23,765 bases of DNA, taken from Butyricicoccus_A sp964387535 (GTDB lineage Bacteria; Bacillota; Clostridia; Oscillospirales; Butyricicoccaceae). Below are positions 6,975 through 14,954 of this stretch, piece by piece (position 1 is the stretch's first letter; the number at the start of each line of letters is the position of its first letter). The stretch is taken from contig CAYLXH010000014.1 in NCBI GenBank assembly GCA_964387535.1, forward strand, positions 1-23,765. The letters are read 5' to 3'. Both the position numbers and the translations under genes were made by a program. The notes beneath the pieces were generated by a model. The model had not been told where the DNA came from and did not search any database. It saw nothing but the letters and a program-made list of their open reading frames with translations.

Positions 6975-8023
6975 AATCACTTTTTTTTGTAACTCCCAAT
7001 CTGGCAAATGGAGGGGCAGAACGGGTTACCGCTATTCTGGCCGGTGAACTGGCGAAAATGGGAAATGCCGTGACTGTGGTCTATATGAAGGACGGAGACA
7101 CGGTATATCCTGTGCATCATTTGGTACAGCGGAAACAATTGTTTGCGCGTGGCTCGCGGTTTGGTCGGATTGTCAAAAAGGTATGGAGACTGCGTCAGCT
7201 GATGAAGCGTCATCCGGATGCCACCTTTGTCGCGATGCTGCCGTTTGAAACGCTGTATGCGTTTTTTGCGTCGCGCGGGCTGCGCTGCCGGGTCGTGTAT
7301 TCGCTGCGCAATGATCCGAACAGCATGAACAGTACGCGGGATCGGTTTATTATGAAAGTCATTTATCCGCGGGCGGATGGCATCGTGTTTCAAACGGAGG
7401 ATGCCCGTAACTTTTTCCCAGAGCGGGTTCAAAAGCGGGGAACGGTCATTGCCAACCCGCTGGTGGGCACGCTGCCGGAGCGGTATGACGGCCAGCGGTT
7501 TCATGAAATCGTTACCGTCGGACGGCTGACGAAACAGAAGAATTATCCTTTGCTTCTGCGCGCCTTTGCCAATGTTCATCTGCTACATAAGGATTGGAAG
7601 CTGCGAATTTTTGGACAGGGAGAGCTGCGGGACATGCTGGAACGGCTCTGCGAGCAGCTGGACATTGCGGAATCGGTAGAGTTTTGTGGCTTTGTTCCGG
7701 ATGTAGTCCAGCAGATTCGTCAGAGCGGAATCTTTGTGATGGCGTCGGATTATGAGGGGATTTCCAATGCGATGCTGGAAGCGCTGGCAACCGGTGTTCC
7801 GTGCGTCTGCACGGATTGTCCGATTGGCGGCGCTCGTATGATGATTCGCGATCACGAGAATGGCATGTTGGTTCCCACGGGAGATGAAGCCGCAATGACG
7901 CGGGCACTGTTGGAACTCATCGAACATCCAGAGTTAGCACGCCGTTTGTCAGAACAATCGGTGCGGGTTCGCGCAGCGTTGTCTGCCGATATCATCGCTG
8001 AGAAGTGGAAAGGAATTTTATGA
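6971..8023 (+). CDS. Glycosyltransferase family 4, GT-B fold (second copy type)
   Basis: The 350-aa product begins KSLFFVTPNLANGGAERV, whose NGGAER (13-18) is the typical acceptor-side loop of one large GT4 subgroup. The C-domain contains IVTVGRLTKQKNYPLLLRAF (180-199) and ASDYEGISNAMLEALATGVP (258-277) with the EX7E pair Glu262/Glu270, followed by CPIGGARMMI. This subgroup includes WfaA/PglH-like N-acetylgalactosaminyl- and galactosyl-transferases of O-antigen and N-glycan assembly, but the donor here is not known. It is distinct from the GT4 at 3940-5007. Its ATG overlaps the ttcA-like stop and its own TGA overlaps the following ATG, so translation is coupled on both sides. Confidence 0.92.
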   Translation: MKSLFFVTPNLANGGAERVTAILAGELAKMGNAVTVVYMKDGDTVYPVHHLVQRKQLFARGSRFGRIVKKVWRLRQLMKRHPDATFVAMLPFETLYAFFASRGLRCRVVYSLRNDPNSMNSTRDRFIMKVIYPRADGIVFQTEDARNFFPERVQKRGTVIANPLVGTLPERYDGQRFHEIVTVGRLTKQKNYPLLLRAFANVHLLHKDWKLRIFGQGELRDMLERLCEQLDIAESVEFCGFVPDVVQQIRQSGIFVMASDYEGISNAMLEALATGVPCVCTDCPIGGARMMIRDHENGMLVPTGDEAAMTRALLELIEHPELARRLSEQSVRVRAALSADIIAEKWKGIL

Positions 8024-9306
8024 GTAACCGCAAGACCATAGCAATTACCTGCGATTTTTGTGACGTTGTCCTGTTGATCTATCTTTGCGTGCTGTTTGCA
8101 CACCAACAGGAGACGACCATAGATTTGTTTCTAAGATATGGAAGCCTGATTGCACTGGCAGCTACCTATTTTTTGTTTTACGCGGAAAGGCCGACGCGAC
8201 AAGGCACTTTCTACTGGAATTTTAGTGGATTTGAGATCTGGTGTATCCTGCTGCTGTTGTTGGGATTGGCGTCCCTGCAGTGGTGTATCAGTGCAGATGC
8301 GGTGACCAATACACTGTTTAAGCTGGCAAAGCTATTTCTGGTCTGTTGTTTGGTGCGTCCACGCCTGACCAACCGAGAGGAGATCCATCGCATTTGGTGC
8401 ATTATATTTTGCGCGTTGGTGTATACATTTGGGCTTTTGATCGTCCGCACTCCGTTCTCCGAATGGGGTACGGAACGAATCGGACTGGAGATCGGACAGC
8501 ATTCCAATGAGATCGGACGTCTGGCATGCCTGGGTGTGCTGCTTGCTGCGTATCTGTGTACCTCACAGAAACAGAAACGCGTACTGATTGCCGCGTTTGG
8601 AATGATGTTTGCGTTCTGCGCATTCATGACGGGATCCAAAAATGCGCTGTTCATCCTGATTTTTCAGGTGGGTATCTATTTTTTCCTGATTTCGACGCGT
8701 GGAAACCGTCTGTTTATTGTGTTTGCATCGGTTGCAGGCGTTTTTCTGGTTTTGCGCCTGGTTATGATTAACCCCATGTTATATCAGCTGGTAGGACACC
8801 GCATTGAAGCAATGGTGGGAACGTTGATGGGAAGTTATACTGTCTACGATGGAAGTACCTATGAACGGTTGTATTTTATTGGGACAGGCCTCAAGCTGTT
8901 TGCGTCGCATCCGCTGCACGGAGTAGGACTCAATAATTTTTCCTCTTATCTCTCGACTATTGGATACGACAATGCAGTCAGCAGTCACTGCGGATTTGTG
9001 GAATTGCTGGCTACACTTGGAATCCCAGGATTTATTTTGTACTATTCTCTCTATGTGTGTATTCTCGTTCGGTTGCTGGGCCCGGCCCTGCGACACGATC
9101 GCCTTGCCGCGATGGCATTTACTTTGGCGCTGCGCTTTTTTGTCTTTGATTTGACGACGGTCAGCCTGTATGTTTACAATTCCTTCTTTTTGATGATGGT
9201 TGCGCTGGAGAGCACGCATTGTATTCGCACCGAGCAGAGAGAAGCGTGGGAGGAGGAACGAAAGAGGAGACGAATGCGTGCGGCCAGACAAGGAGAGACA
9301 GGATGA
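8020..9306 (+). CDS. wzy: Wzy-like O-antigen/capsule polymerase (polytopic membrane protein)
   Basis: The ATG at 8020 overlaps the previous stop and is preceded by AAAGGAA; the longer GTG start at 8005 lies inside the upstream gene. The 428-aa protein is very hydrophobic with roughly ten membrane segments. In the second half, STYERLYFIGTGLKLFASHP, then HGVGLNNFSSYL, then SSHCGFVELLATLGIPGFIL follow the order seen in the O-antigen ligase/polymerase family (PF04932): a large periplasmic-type loop, 'HPl.GvG.gnf', then 'hn.yle.la..GilG'. The basic C-terminal tail (EEERKRRRMRAARQG) would be cytoplasmic. In the Wzx/Wzy pathway it joins lipid-linked repeats into polymer on the outer face of the membrane. 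These proteins are poorly conserved, so the call rests on topology, loop motifs and its place among transferase and flippase genes. Confidence 0.85.
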   Translation: MSNRKTIAITCDFCDVVLLIYLCVLFAHQQETTIDLFLRYGSLIALAATYFLFYAERPTRQGTFYWNFSGFEIWCILLLLLGLASLQWCISADAVTNTLFKLAKLFLVCCLVRPRLTNREEIHRIWCIIFCALVYTFGLLIVRTPFSEWGTERIGLEIGQHSNEIGRLACLGVLLAAYLCTSQKQKRVLIAAFGMMFAFCAFMTGSKNALFILIFQVGIYFFLISTRGNRLFIVFASVAGVFLVLRLVMINPMLYQLVGHRIEAMVGTLMGSYTVYDGSTYERLYFIGTGLKLFASHPLHGVGLNNFSSYLSTIGYDNAVSSHCGFVELLATLGIPGFILYYSLYVCILVRLLGPALRHDRLAAMAFTLALRFFVFDLTTVSLYVYNSFFLMMVALESTHCIRTEQREAWEEERKRRRMRAARQGETG

Positions 9307-10247
9307 AAACCGAGATTATGGTGTCGGTTTTGACGACAGCCTATAATCATGCAGAGTTTTTGGAACAGACACTGGATAGCTTGCTGCAGCAAGTTACCGA
9401 CTTCCGATTTGAGATCATTGTTCATGACGATGCATCGACAGATGGAACAGCGGATATTATACAACGCTATGCACAGCGCTATCCAGAACAGATTGTGCCG
9501 ATCTTGCAGAGCGAAAACCAGTATTCCAAAGGGAACGATGTCTATGATTTTATGGCGCCGTTCATTCGTGGCCGGTATGTTGCGCAGTGTGAAGGGGACG
9601 ATTACTGGTGTGATCCCAACAAATTACAGCGTCAGGTTGACTTTCTGGAACGGCACGAGGAGTATATTGCCTGTGTTCACAATACGCGGAGAGAAGAATA
9701 TGGAAAACGACGAAGTGAAGTTCTGTTCCCCACAGACGGGGATCGAGATCTTTCCTTTTCCCAATTGATTCAGGGGGGAAATGCCTGCTATCATTCCAGC
9801 TCGTTGGTGATGAGGAGCACGTTTCGCTTGCCCGAGCCGTTTCGCGAAATCACAGGATTTGGAGACTACTGTGTCAATGTAGCGTTGGGATTGAGCGGAA
9901 AGATTCATTATTTTGACACCGTGATGTCGGTGTATCGGTTTCGAACCCCTGGTTCGTGGAGCCAGCGGCAGGCGGTGTCGGTACAGGATCGAATTGATAA
10001 GGACTGCAATATCCTTCGCTTGATGGAGATTTTGGAAGAGTATTCCGGACACCGGTATACCGAGGACATTCAGGCGGTGACGCTGCGAATACAATATGAT
10101 TTGGCAGAGCAGCGAGGAGAGTATGACAGGCTGCGCCGCGGAGCGTTTCGGGAGCTGTATTTGAGGCATTCGCGACGATACCGTGTGAAGCTTTTTTTGA
10201 AGCAATATGGTGGACCACTTTATAAGCTGTATCGTAGCGTGCGATGA
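9303..10247 (+). CDS. Glycosyltransferase family 2 (GT-A fold)
   Basis: The start is the ATG at 9303, overlapping the polymerase stop, with AGGAGAG at 9293-9299; the product is 314 aa. VSVLTTAYNHAEFLEQTLDSLL (7-28) opens the GT-A nucleotide-binding domain. IIVHDDASTDGT (38-49) holds the first Asp pair, and QCEGDDYWCDPNKLQRQVDFL (95-115) holds the DxD-like metal site followed by the D-P-x-K-L-x-x-Q segment seen in a WcaA/SpsA-like subgroup. It is an inverting cytoplasmic transferase adding one sugar of the repeat unit. The C-terminal basic stretch may lie against the membrane. The extra hydrophilic segment after residue 115 (THN/RREEYGKRR) is not diagnostic. Sugar specificity is unknown. Confidence 0.92.
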   Translation: MKTEIMVSVLTTAYNHAEFLEQTLDSLLQQVTDFRFEIIVHDDASTDGTADIIQRYAQRYPEQIVPILQSENQYSKGNDVYDFMAPFIRGRYVAQCEGDDYWCDPNKLQRQVDFLERHEEYIACVHNTRREEYGKRRSEVLFPTDGDRDLSFSQLIQGGNACYHSSSLVMRSTFRLPEPFREITGFGDYCVNVALGLSGKIHYFDTVMSVYRFRTPGSWSQRQAVSVQDRIDKDCNILRLMEILEEYSGHRYTEDIQAVTLRIQYDLAEQRGEYDRLRRGAFRELYLRHSRRYRVKLFLKQYGGPLYKLYRSVR

Positions 10248-10274
10248 GAGACAGGGATGACAGGAGGATACAGG

Positions 10275-11327
10275 ATGGAATGTGGTTGTGATCCGGCACG
10301 GCGGCCGATGGTCAGCGTACTGGTTCCGGTATACAATGTGGAGAAGTATCTTGCGCAGTGTTTGGATTCGATTCTCACACAGACATACCGTGATTTTGAA
10401 CTGATTCTCTGTGACGATGGCTCGACAGACCAAAGCGGTGAGATTTGTGACCGCTACGCACAACAGCATCCGACGGTTCGGGTGATTCACAAAGAAAATG
10501 AAGGATTGCTGCGGACACGGCGCAGACTCTTTCGAGAAGCGAAAGGAACATTTGTGCTTTGTGTGGATTCCGATGACTGGATTGCCCAAAACCTGTTGGA
10601 ACAAACGGTACACGCGGCGGAAGAAACACAGAGTGATATGGTGTTGTTTGGATACAAGAAGGTACAGGATGACGGAACAACGCTTGAGCAGTGTGCCAAT
10701 CGTTATCCGGACCGGACCACATTTTCTGGAGAATCGCGCAAAGCGCTTTGTCGTGATTTCGCGACGAGCGTAGAATTGAACCATATCTGGGATAAGCTCA
10801 TCCGCCGGGAGCTGATTGGTACGGAGGAAGAATCCGATCCGCTGTATCAGCGGCACCTCAACGGAGAGGACAAGCTGCAGCTGCTTCCTGTGTTTCACCG
10901 AGCGCAGCGTCTGTGCTATTTGGCCCAGCCGTTGTACTGTTACCGCATCAGTGCGACAGGGATGGGACGCAATTATCAGCTCCAGTATTTTTCTGACCTG
11001 CAGCAAGTCAATCAGCGTGTACTGCGTTTTTTACAGCAGGAACACTTGGATGATGCAGCGACAAGCCGTGCGTTTTACAGCCGCTACTGCCGGTCTTTGA
11101 CTGTGCTGATTTCGGACGTCGTTTTATCCGGACGGTTTCGTCAGGAAGACATCCATGCTGCCTGTCGGGAAGTGTATCAGTCTGACCTATACCAGCAAGC
11201 CAAAAGGCATGCTGTACAGGTGAACGGAAGTGCATGGATTCGGTTGCTGCACTGGCTATTCCGAAATCAGAAGTTTGAATGGATGCAGCGCCTGTTGCGC
11301 TGCAAAAAGCGATGGAATGACCGATAG
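10275..11327 (+). CDS. Glycosyltransferase family 2 (second GT-A enzyme)
   Basis: I chose the ATG at 10275 because AGGAGG at 10262-10267 sits 7 bases before it; an in-frame ATG at 10257 lacks such a site. The product is 350 aa. PMVSVLVPVYNVEKYLAQCL (11-30), LILCDDGSTDQSGEICDRYA (43-62) and FVLCVDSDDWIAQNLLEQ (93-110) are the classic EpsH/EpsJ/WaaV-type GT2 blocks, with the DxD metal site at 98-100. The usual N-x-G-[ls]-[sa]-x-A-R-N segment reads NEGLLRTRRRL. The remaining 200 residues (GEDKLQLLPVFHRAQRLCYL, YCYRIS) match the C-terminal part found in such enzymes. It would add a sugar to the lipid-linked repeat. It lies 27 bp after the other GT2 gene and 36 bp before the flippase gene. Confidence 0.92.
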   Translation: MECGCDPARRPMVSVLVPVYNVEKYLAQCLDSILTQTYRDFELILCDDGSTDQSGEICDRYAQQHPTVRVIHKENEGLLRTRRRLFREAKGTFVLCVDSDDWIAQNLLEQTVHAAEETQSDMVLFGYKKVQDDGTTLEQCANRYPDRTTFSGESRKALCRDFATSVELNHIWDKLIRRELIGTEEESDPLYQRHLNGEDKLQLLPVFHRAQRLCYLAQPLYCYRISATGMGRNYQLQYFSDLQQVNQRVLRFLQQEHLDDAATSRAFYSRYCRSLTVLISDVVLSGRFRQEDIHAACREVYQSDLYQQAKRHAVQVNGSAWIRLLHWLFRNQKFEWMQRLLRCKKRWNDR

Positions 11328-11363
11328 AACACAAGAAATTCAACATGCAGACGGGGGAGCAAG

Positions 11364-12803
11364 ATGAAAAAGCGGGTAGTCATAACCAATATGTTCTGGC
11401 GGTTTGCGGAACGGTGTGGCGCGCAGGGAGTTTCGTTTGTTGTCACGTTGATTCTTGCACGGTTGCTGATGCCGGAGGTATATGGCACGGTCGCGCTGAT
11501 TACGGTATTTACGACCATTCTGACTCTATTCGTGGACAGCGGTTTGAAAAATGCGCTGATCCAGAAAAAGGATAGTGATCAGCTGGATTTTTCCACCGTG
11601 TTTTATTGCAACGTTGCGTTGGGAATTGTTCTGTATTTGGGAATGGTGTTGGCAGCTCCGTCGATTGCCCGCTTCTATCAGAATGAGGAGATGGTGGCGT
11701 ATGTCCGTGTTCTCTCCCTGACACTGGTGTTGGGCGGAGTGAATGGGGTACAGACTGCCATTGTGTCCAAGCGGATGCAATTTCGCAAGTATTTCTATGC
11801 GACACTGGGCGGTACGTTGATTTCTGCGGTTATCGGGATTGCGATGGCTGTTTGGGGCATGGGCGTGTGGGCACTGATTGCACAGCGTCTGACTAACCAG
11901 GCGATAGATACATTGATTTTGTGGGTTACGGTGCGATGGCGTCCGTCACGGCAGTTTTCGATGGAGCGACTGAGACCGATGTTCGGCTATGGAAGCAAAA
12001 TTCTTTGTTCCTCGTTGTTGGATTCATTGACGGCTAATGTGTCGGGCCTATTGATTGGCACGATGTATTCGGCTGATTCGTTGGCGTATTATGATAAAGG
12101 GCGGAATGTTCCGTTTTTTGTCATCCAGAACATTCAGACAGCAGTTCAGAGTGTGCTGCTGCCTGTCATTGCGGAGGAACAAAACCGGACAGAGCAGGTG
12201 CGGCGGATTCTGAAACAGTCGATTCAGGTCAGCGCGTATTGTATCATACCGTGTATGGTTGGGTTGGGTGTTTGTGCAGAACCACTGATTCGTGTGCTGT
12301 TTACTGAGAGGTGGATTGAAATGGTACCCTTTTTGCGGCTCTGGTGTTTTGTCTGCGCTTTTTATCTGCTTCACACGGCGAATTTACAGGTTATTCAGGC
12401 GCTGGGGCACAGCGGTCTTTATTTGCGGATTGAGATCGTAAAACAAGTGCTGTCGCTGGCAGGGATTTTCATCGCAATTCCCTTTGGTGTGCTGGCAATG
12501 ATGCAGGCGATGTGTGTGGTTACGGTAATCAGCCTGTATCTGAATGCAAAACCGAATCAAACGCTGATTGGTTATGGGTTTGCGGCGCAGATCAAAGATC
12601 TTGTGCCGATTTTGTTTCTGAATTTGATCATGGGTGTCGTGATTTTTGTAGTTGGGCTGCTCCCGCTGGGCGATGTACCGCTGTTGTTGGTGCAGGGAAC
12701 CGTGGGGGTCGGTGTATATCTCGTCGGATCCCGTCTGCTGGATTTGGAAATCGCGCAGTATTTATGGGACACATTGCATGAGCTGAGGATGTACACAAAA
12801 TAG
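11364..12803 (+). CDS. wzx: Wzx-like polysaccharide flippase (MOP superfamily)
   Basis: This 479-aa polytopic membrane protein has about 12-14 hydrophobic segments. The N-terminus, KKRVVITNMFWRFAERCGAQ followed by GVSFVVTLILARLLMPEVYGTVAL, matches the WzxC/TuaB subgroup opening, where 'vv.iilARLLtPeefGi.al' is nearly invariant. VDSGLKNALIQKKD and DFSTVFYCNV follow in the expected order. The mid-protein segment YYDKGRNVPFFVIQNIQTAVQSVLLPVIAEEQ is the usual 'Y.rA..l...p...i...i..vlfP.ls..q'. It should translocate undecaprenyl-diphosphate-linked repeat units across the membrane, delivering them to the Wzy-like polymerase encoded upstream. The start is the ATG at 11364 with GGGGGAGC upstream. The final part is followed directly by the aminotransferase gene. 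Confidence 0.93.
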   Translation: MKKRVVITNMFWRFAERCGAQGVSFVVTLILARLLMPEVYGTVALITVFTTILTLFVDSGLKNALIQKKDSDQLDFSTVFYCNVALGIVLYLGMVLAAPSIARFYQNEEMVAYVRVLSLTLVLGGVNGVQTAIVSKRMQFRKYFYATLGGTLISAVIGIAMAVWGMGVWALIAQRLTNQAIDTLILWVTVRWRPSRQFSMERLRPMFGYGSKILCSSLLDSLTANVSGLLIGTMYSADSLAYYDKGRNVPFFVIQNIQTAVQSVLLPVIAEEQNRTEQVRRILKQSIQVSAYCIIPCMVGLGVCAEPLIRVLFTERWIEMVPFLRLWCFVCAFYLLHTANLQVIQALGHSGLYLRIEIVKQVLSLAGIFIAIPFGVLAMMQAMCVVTVISLYLNAKPNQTLIGYGFAAQIKDLVPILFLNLIMGVVIFVVGLLPLGDVPLLLVQGTVGVGVYLVGSRLLDLEIAQYLWDTLHELRMYTK

Positions 12804-12825
12804 GAGAATGGATAGGAAAAGAGTC

Positions 12826-13929
12826 ATGGAAGAGATATGGGTGACGCGTTCTGCCATGCCGCCGTTGGAGGATTATGTGGAAGAAATCCGTGCGCTGTGG
12901 GATACACGGTGGCTGACCAATGCCGGAAGGAAGCATGAGCAGCTGCGAGAACAGCTGCGGCAATATTTGGGCGTGCGTGAGACAGAATTACTGGTTAACG
13001 GACATATGGCGCTGGAATTGACATTTCAGTCTATGAAGCTGTCCGGCGAGGTGATTACCACACCGTATACGTTTGCTTCAACAACGCAGGCGATTGTCCG
13101 GAGTGGGCTGACTCCGGTATTTTGTGATGTGACAGAGAATTTTACAATAGATGTGAAGAAGATAGAAGCGCTGATCACGGAACGAACCTCGGCGATCGTT
13201 CCGGTTCATGTCTACGGCCAGGTGTGTGATGTGCAAGAAATACAGCATATTGCGCAGAAGCATGGCCTGAAGGTGATTTATGATGCAGCGCATGCGTTTG
13301 GAACAACGGTAAACGGGAAGGGAATCGGCACATTTGGAGACGCATCTTGTTTCAGCTTTCACGCGACCAAGGTATTTCACACGGTAGAAGGCGGCGCAGT
13401 CTGCTTTTCGGATCCTGCTTTGGGAAGAGAGCTGAGAGAAAGAAGGAATTTTGGACTGAGAGGACAGGAACAAATCGTCTCGGTCGGAACAAATGCCAAG
13501 ATGAATGAGTTGTGTGCTGCGATGGGGATCTGCAATCTGCGCTATGTTGACGATTGGATTGCCCGGCGCGGTGCAATTGCCATGCGTTATCGGGAAAAGT
13601 TATCCGATGTCGCGGGATTACTGCTCGCGCCCGTCCAGCAGGGAGTGAGGAGCAGTTTTTCTTATTTCCCCATTCTCATTGATGAAGCGAAGTTTGGATA
13701 CAGCCGCGATGAAGTGGCAGAGCATCTGGCGGAGCATGGCATTGTTACGCGAAAATATTTTTATCCACTGACAAGTACCGCTATGTGCTGCCGTCGTCGT
13801 GGTTTGGCGGAGAACACGCCGAGAGCGGATTGGCTCAGCCGACATGTATTGACGTTGCCGTTATATCCGGAGATGACGCGGCAGCAGGTGGACATGATAT
13901 GCAGTCAGATCTGTGCATGCAGAAAATAG
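12826..13929 (+). CDS. DegT/DnrJ/EryC1/StrS-type sugar aminotransferase (PLP-dependent)
   Basis: I chose the ATG at 12826 (367 aa) because AGGAAAAG lies 8 bases before it; the ATG at 12808 is only one base from its nearest AGGAG. The fold-I aminotransferase landmarks are all present: VNGHMALEL (58-66, phosphate-binding turn), VPVHVYG (125-131), YDAAHAFG (152-159, Asp153 pairing with the PLP nitrogen) and CFSFHATKVFHTVEGGAV (175-192, with Lys182 as the Schiff-base lysine). NAKMNELCAAMG (223-234) and the C-terminal LPLYPEMTRQQVD complete the family pattern. It would aminate a nucleotide-linked keto sugar, probably a 4-keto-6-deoxyhexose of the VioA/WecE type, to give an amino sugar. No 4,6-dehydratase is in the window, so the keto substrate must be made elsewhere. 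It is the last gene before the operon terminator. Confidence 0.9.
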   Translation: MEEIWVTRSAMPPLEDYVEEIRALWDTRWLTNAGRKHEQLREQLRQYLGVRETELLVNGHMALELTFQSMKLSGEVITTPYTFASTTQAIVRSGLTPVFCDVTENFTIDVKKIEALITERTSAIVPVHVYGQVCDVQEIQHIAQKHGLKVIYDAAHAFGTTVNGKGIGTFGDASCFSFHATKVFHTVEGGAVCFSDPALGRELRERRNFGLRGQEQIVSVGTNAKMNELCAAMGICNLRYVDDWIARRGAIAMRYREKLSDVAGLLLAPVQQGVRSSFSYFPILIDEAKFGYSRDEVAEHLAEHGIVTRKYFYPLTSTAMCCRRRGLAENTPRADWLSRHVLTLPLYPEMTRQQVDMICSQICACRK

Positions 13930-13934
13930 GCAAA

Positions 13935-13967
13935 AAAATCTCCCTGGAGAGGATCCAGGGAGATTTT
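13935..13967. terminator. Bidirectional Rho-independent terminator between the polysaccharide operon and thrH
   Basis: A perfect 14-bp inverted repeat, AAAATCTCCCTGGA at 13935-13948 and TCCAGGGAGATTTT at 13954-13967, encloses a 5-base loop. The stem ends in A/T runs on both sides, so each strand yields a hairpin followed by U residues. It lies 5 bp after the aminotransferase stop and 2 bp beyond the thrH stop on the other strand, so both convergent transcripts can end here. Confidence 0.92.
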
Positions 13968-13969
13968 AT

Positions 13970-14584
13970 TCATGATACAGACAGATTCATGGCTCGTTTC
14001 AGCGCAGCCATCAGTTCGTCATAGGTTTCATATGCGGGGAGATCCGGATTATCCGCCTTGATTGCTTCGGTGGAGCGGAAAAGGAAGCCATCCTTACCGG
14101 CACGGATCATGCCAAGATCATTGAAGCTGTCACCGCAGGCAATCGTTTCAAATCCGATGGATTGCAGCGCCCTGACAGTGCTGAGTTTGGAATTCTCCGT
14201 ACGCATACGGAAACCGGTGATTTCTCCGTCGGGGGCAACCTCCAGAGAATTGCAGAAGATCGTCGGCATGCCAAGTTTCTCCATCAGCGGTTTTGCAAAC
14301 TGAGTGAATGTGTCGCTGATGATAATAACCTGGGTGAGAGAGCGGAGTTCGTCAAGGAATTGTTTTGCGCCTGGGAGCGGATCAATGGTGGCGATGGTAT
14401 CTTGAATTTCTTTGAGACCGAGATGATGCTCTTTCAGAATGCCAAGACGCCAGTTCATAAGCTTGTCGTAATCCGGTTCATCGCGTGTGGTGCGAGTTAA
14501 CTCTGGGATACCGCTTGCCTTAGCAAAGGCAATCCAGATCTCCGGGACCAATACGCCTTCTAAATCCAAACATGTTATGTACAT
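13970..14584 (-). CDS. thrH: ThrH: phosphoserine phosphatase / homoserine phosphotransferase (HAD family)
   Basis: The 204-aa product closely follows the known ThrH pattern. It begins YITCLDLEGVLVPEIWIAFA, with nucleophile Asp7 and general acid/base Glu9; the DLEG form is specific to ThrH rather than the DxDGT of SerB. TTRDEPDYDKLMNWRLGIL (32-50) is the substrate cap. SDT (90-92) is motif II, Lys133 is the likely motif III lysine, and CGDSFNDLGM (150-159) is motif IV with Asp152/Asp156. In Pseudomonas, ThrH dephosphorylates phosphoserine and can transfer the phosphate to homoserine. It would act in cytosolic serine/threonine synthesis and complement cells lacking SerB or ThrB activity. The start has AAAGGA 8-9 bases upstream on the minus strand. 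The gene is convergent with the polysaccharide operon and divergent from the permease, and has its own promoter. Confidence 0.95.
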   Translation of the reverse strand: MYITCLDLEGVLVPEIWIAFAKASGIPELTRTTRDEPDYDKLMNWRLGILKEHHLGLKEIQDTIATIDPLPGAKQFLDELRSLTQVIIISDTFTQFAKPLMEKLGMPTIFCNSLEVAPDGEITGFRMRTENSKLSTVRALQSIGFETIACGDSFNDLGMIRAGKDGFLFRSTEAIKADNPDLPAYETYDELMAALKRAMNLSVS

Positions 14585-14640
14585 CGTGTTGTTCCTTTCG
14601 CACTTTTCAGAAGTAGCTTGCTAAATTGGCAGTTTTAAAT

Positions 14641-14669
14641 AGTTTACCATGCCTGCTTTCGTTTTTCAA
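14641..14669 (-). promoter_or_regulatory. Promoter of thrH (sigma-A type)
   Basis: On the minus strand, TTGAAA (14669-14664) and TAAACT (14646-14641) are separated by exactly 17 bases, and TGG precedes the -10 box. Transcription would start near 14634, giving a leader of about 50 bases before the thrH start codon at 14584. Confidence 0.7.
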
Positions 14670-14902
14670 TATGATTTTCTCTATGTTGTCATGACATTAA
14701 AAGAGAGGTGTGACGCAGCAGGGATGGGCTCCCTTCGTGAGAACGAGTGGAACGTGCAAAACACAGAGGAGAAAATGGAAGGATACGGGAAAGACAATGA
14801 ACAAAAGAGACAATGGATGAGAGAAATAAATTCGTCAATTGTATAAAATTACAGAAAATAACTCAATCGGAAAGAAAAATGTTTTTTGCTGTGGGAAGTG
14901 AA

Positions 14903-14915
14903 AGCAAAATTTGCT
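14903..14915. promoter_or_regulatory. Palindrome overlapping the permease -10 region (candidate operator)
   Basis: AGCAAA-A-TTTGCT is a perfect 6+1+6 dyad that ends on the first base of the -10 box of the permease promoter. A repressor bound here would block RNA polymerase. This is positional inference only, since such AT-rich palindromes also arise by chance. Confidence 0.35.
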
Positions 14916-14920
14916 ATAAT
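14912..14920 (+). promoter_or_regulatory. Promoter of the purine permease gene (extended -10)
   Basis: TGCTATAAT is a perfect extended -10 element (TGn + TATAAT) and lies 34 bases upstream of the ATG at 14955. No good -35 box is found at 16-18 bases (the sequence there is about GTGGGAA), as expected for extended -10 promoters. The leader would be only about 28 bases, too short for a purine riboswitch. Confidence 0.7.
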
Positions 14921-14954
14921 CTGTTACAGAAATTTTACAATTCGGGAGGGTATT

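Larger units (their letters stand above)
14585..14954. other. Divergent intergenic region between thrH and the permease gene
   Basis: This 370-bp A-rich stretch holds the thrH promoter at its left end and the permease promoter and palindrome at its right end. Between about 14700 and 14890 I see no recognisable gene, RNA or riboswitch. One short frame of 23 codons, ATG at 14775 with GAGGAG at 14766-14771 and stop at 14844-14846, has a good ribosome site. Its product is very polar (four Lys/Arg, several Glu/Gln), and I have no homology argument for it. A 5-bp hairpin around 14732-14746 is too weak to call. Confidence 0.5.

Noticed and set aside
9624..11006. A 460-codon open frame on the minus strand
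   Set aside because: It lies antisense to two clear GT2 genes and part of their junction. Its product is rich in His, Arg, Ser and Cys and shows no family motif, and it lacks a ribosome site. It is a by-product of codon bias on the other strand.
14649..14846. A 65-codon gene in the thrH-permease gap
   Set aside because: The frame starts inside the thrH promoter, has no ribosome site at its first ATG, and its product has no recognisable feature.
14921..14954. A purine or guanine riboswitch before the permease gene
   Set aside because: The likely transcript leader is about 28 bases, too short for any purine aptamer, and none of the conserved loop sequences is present.
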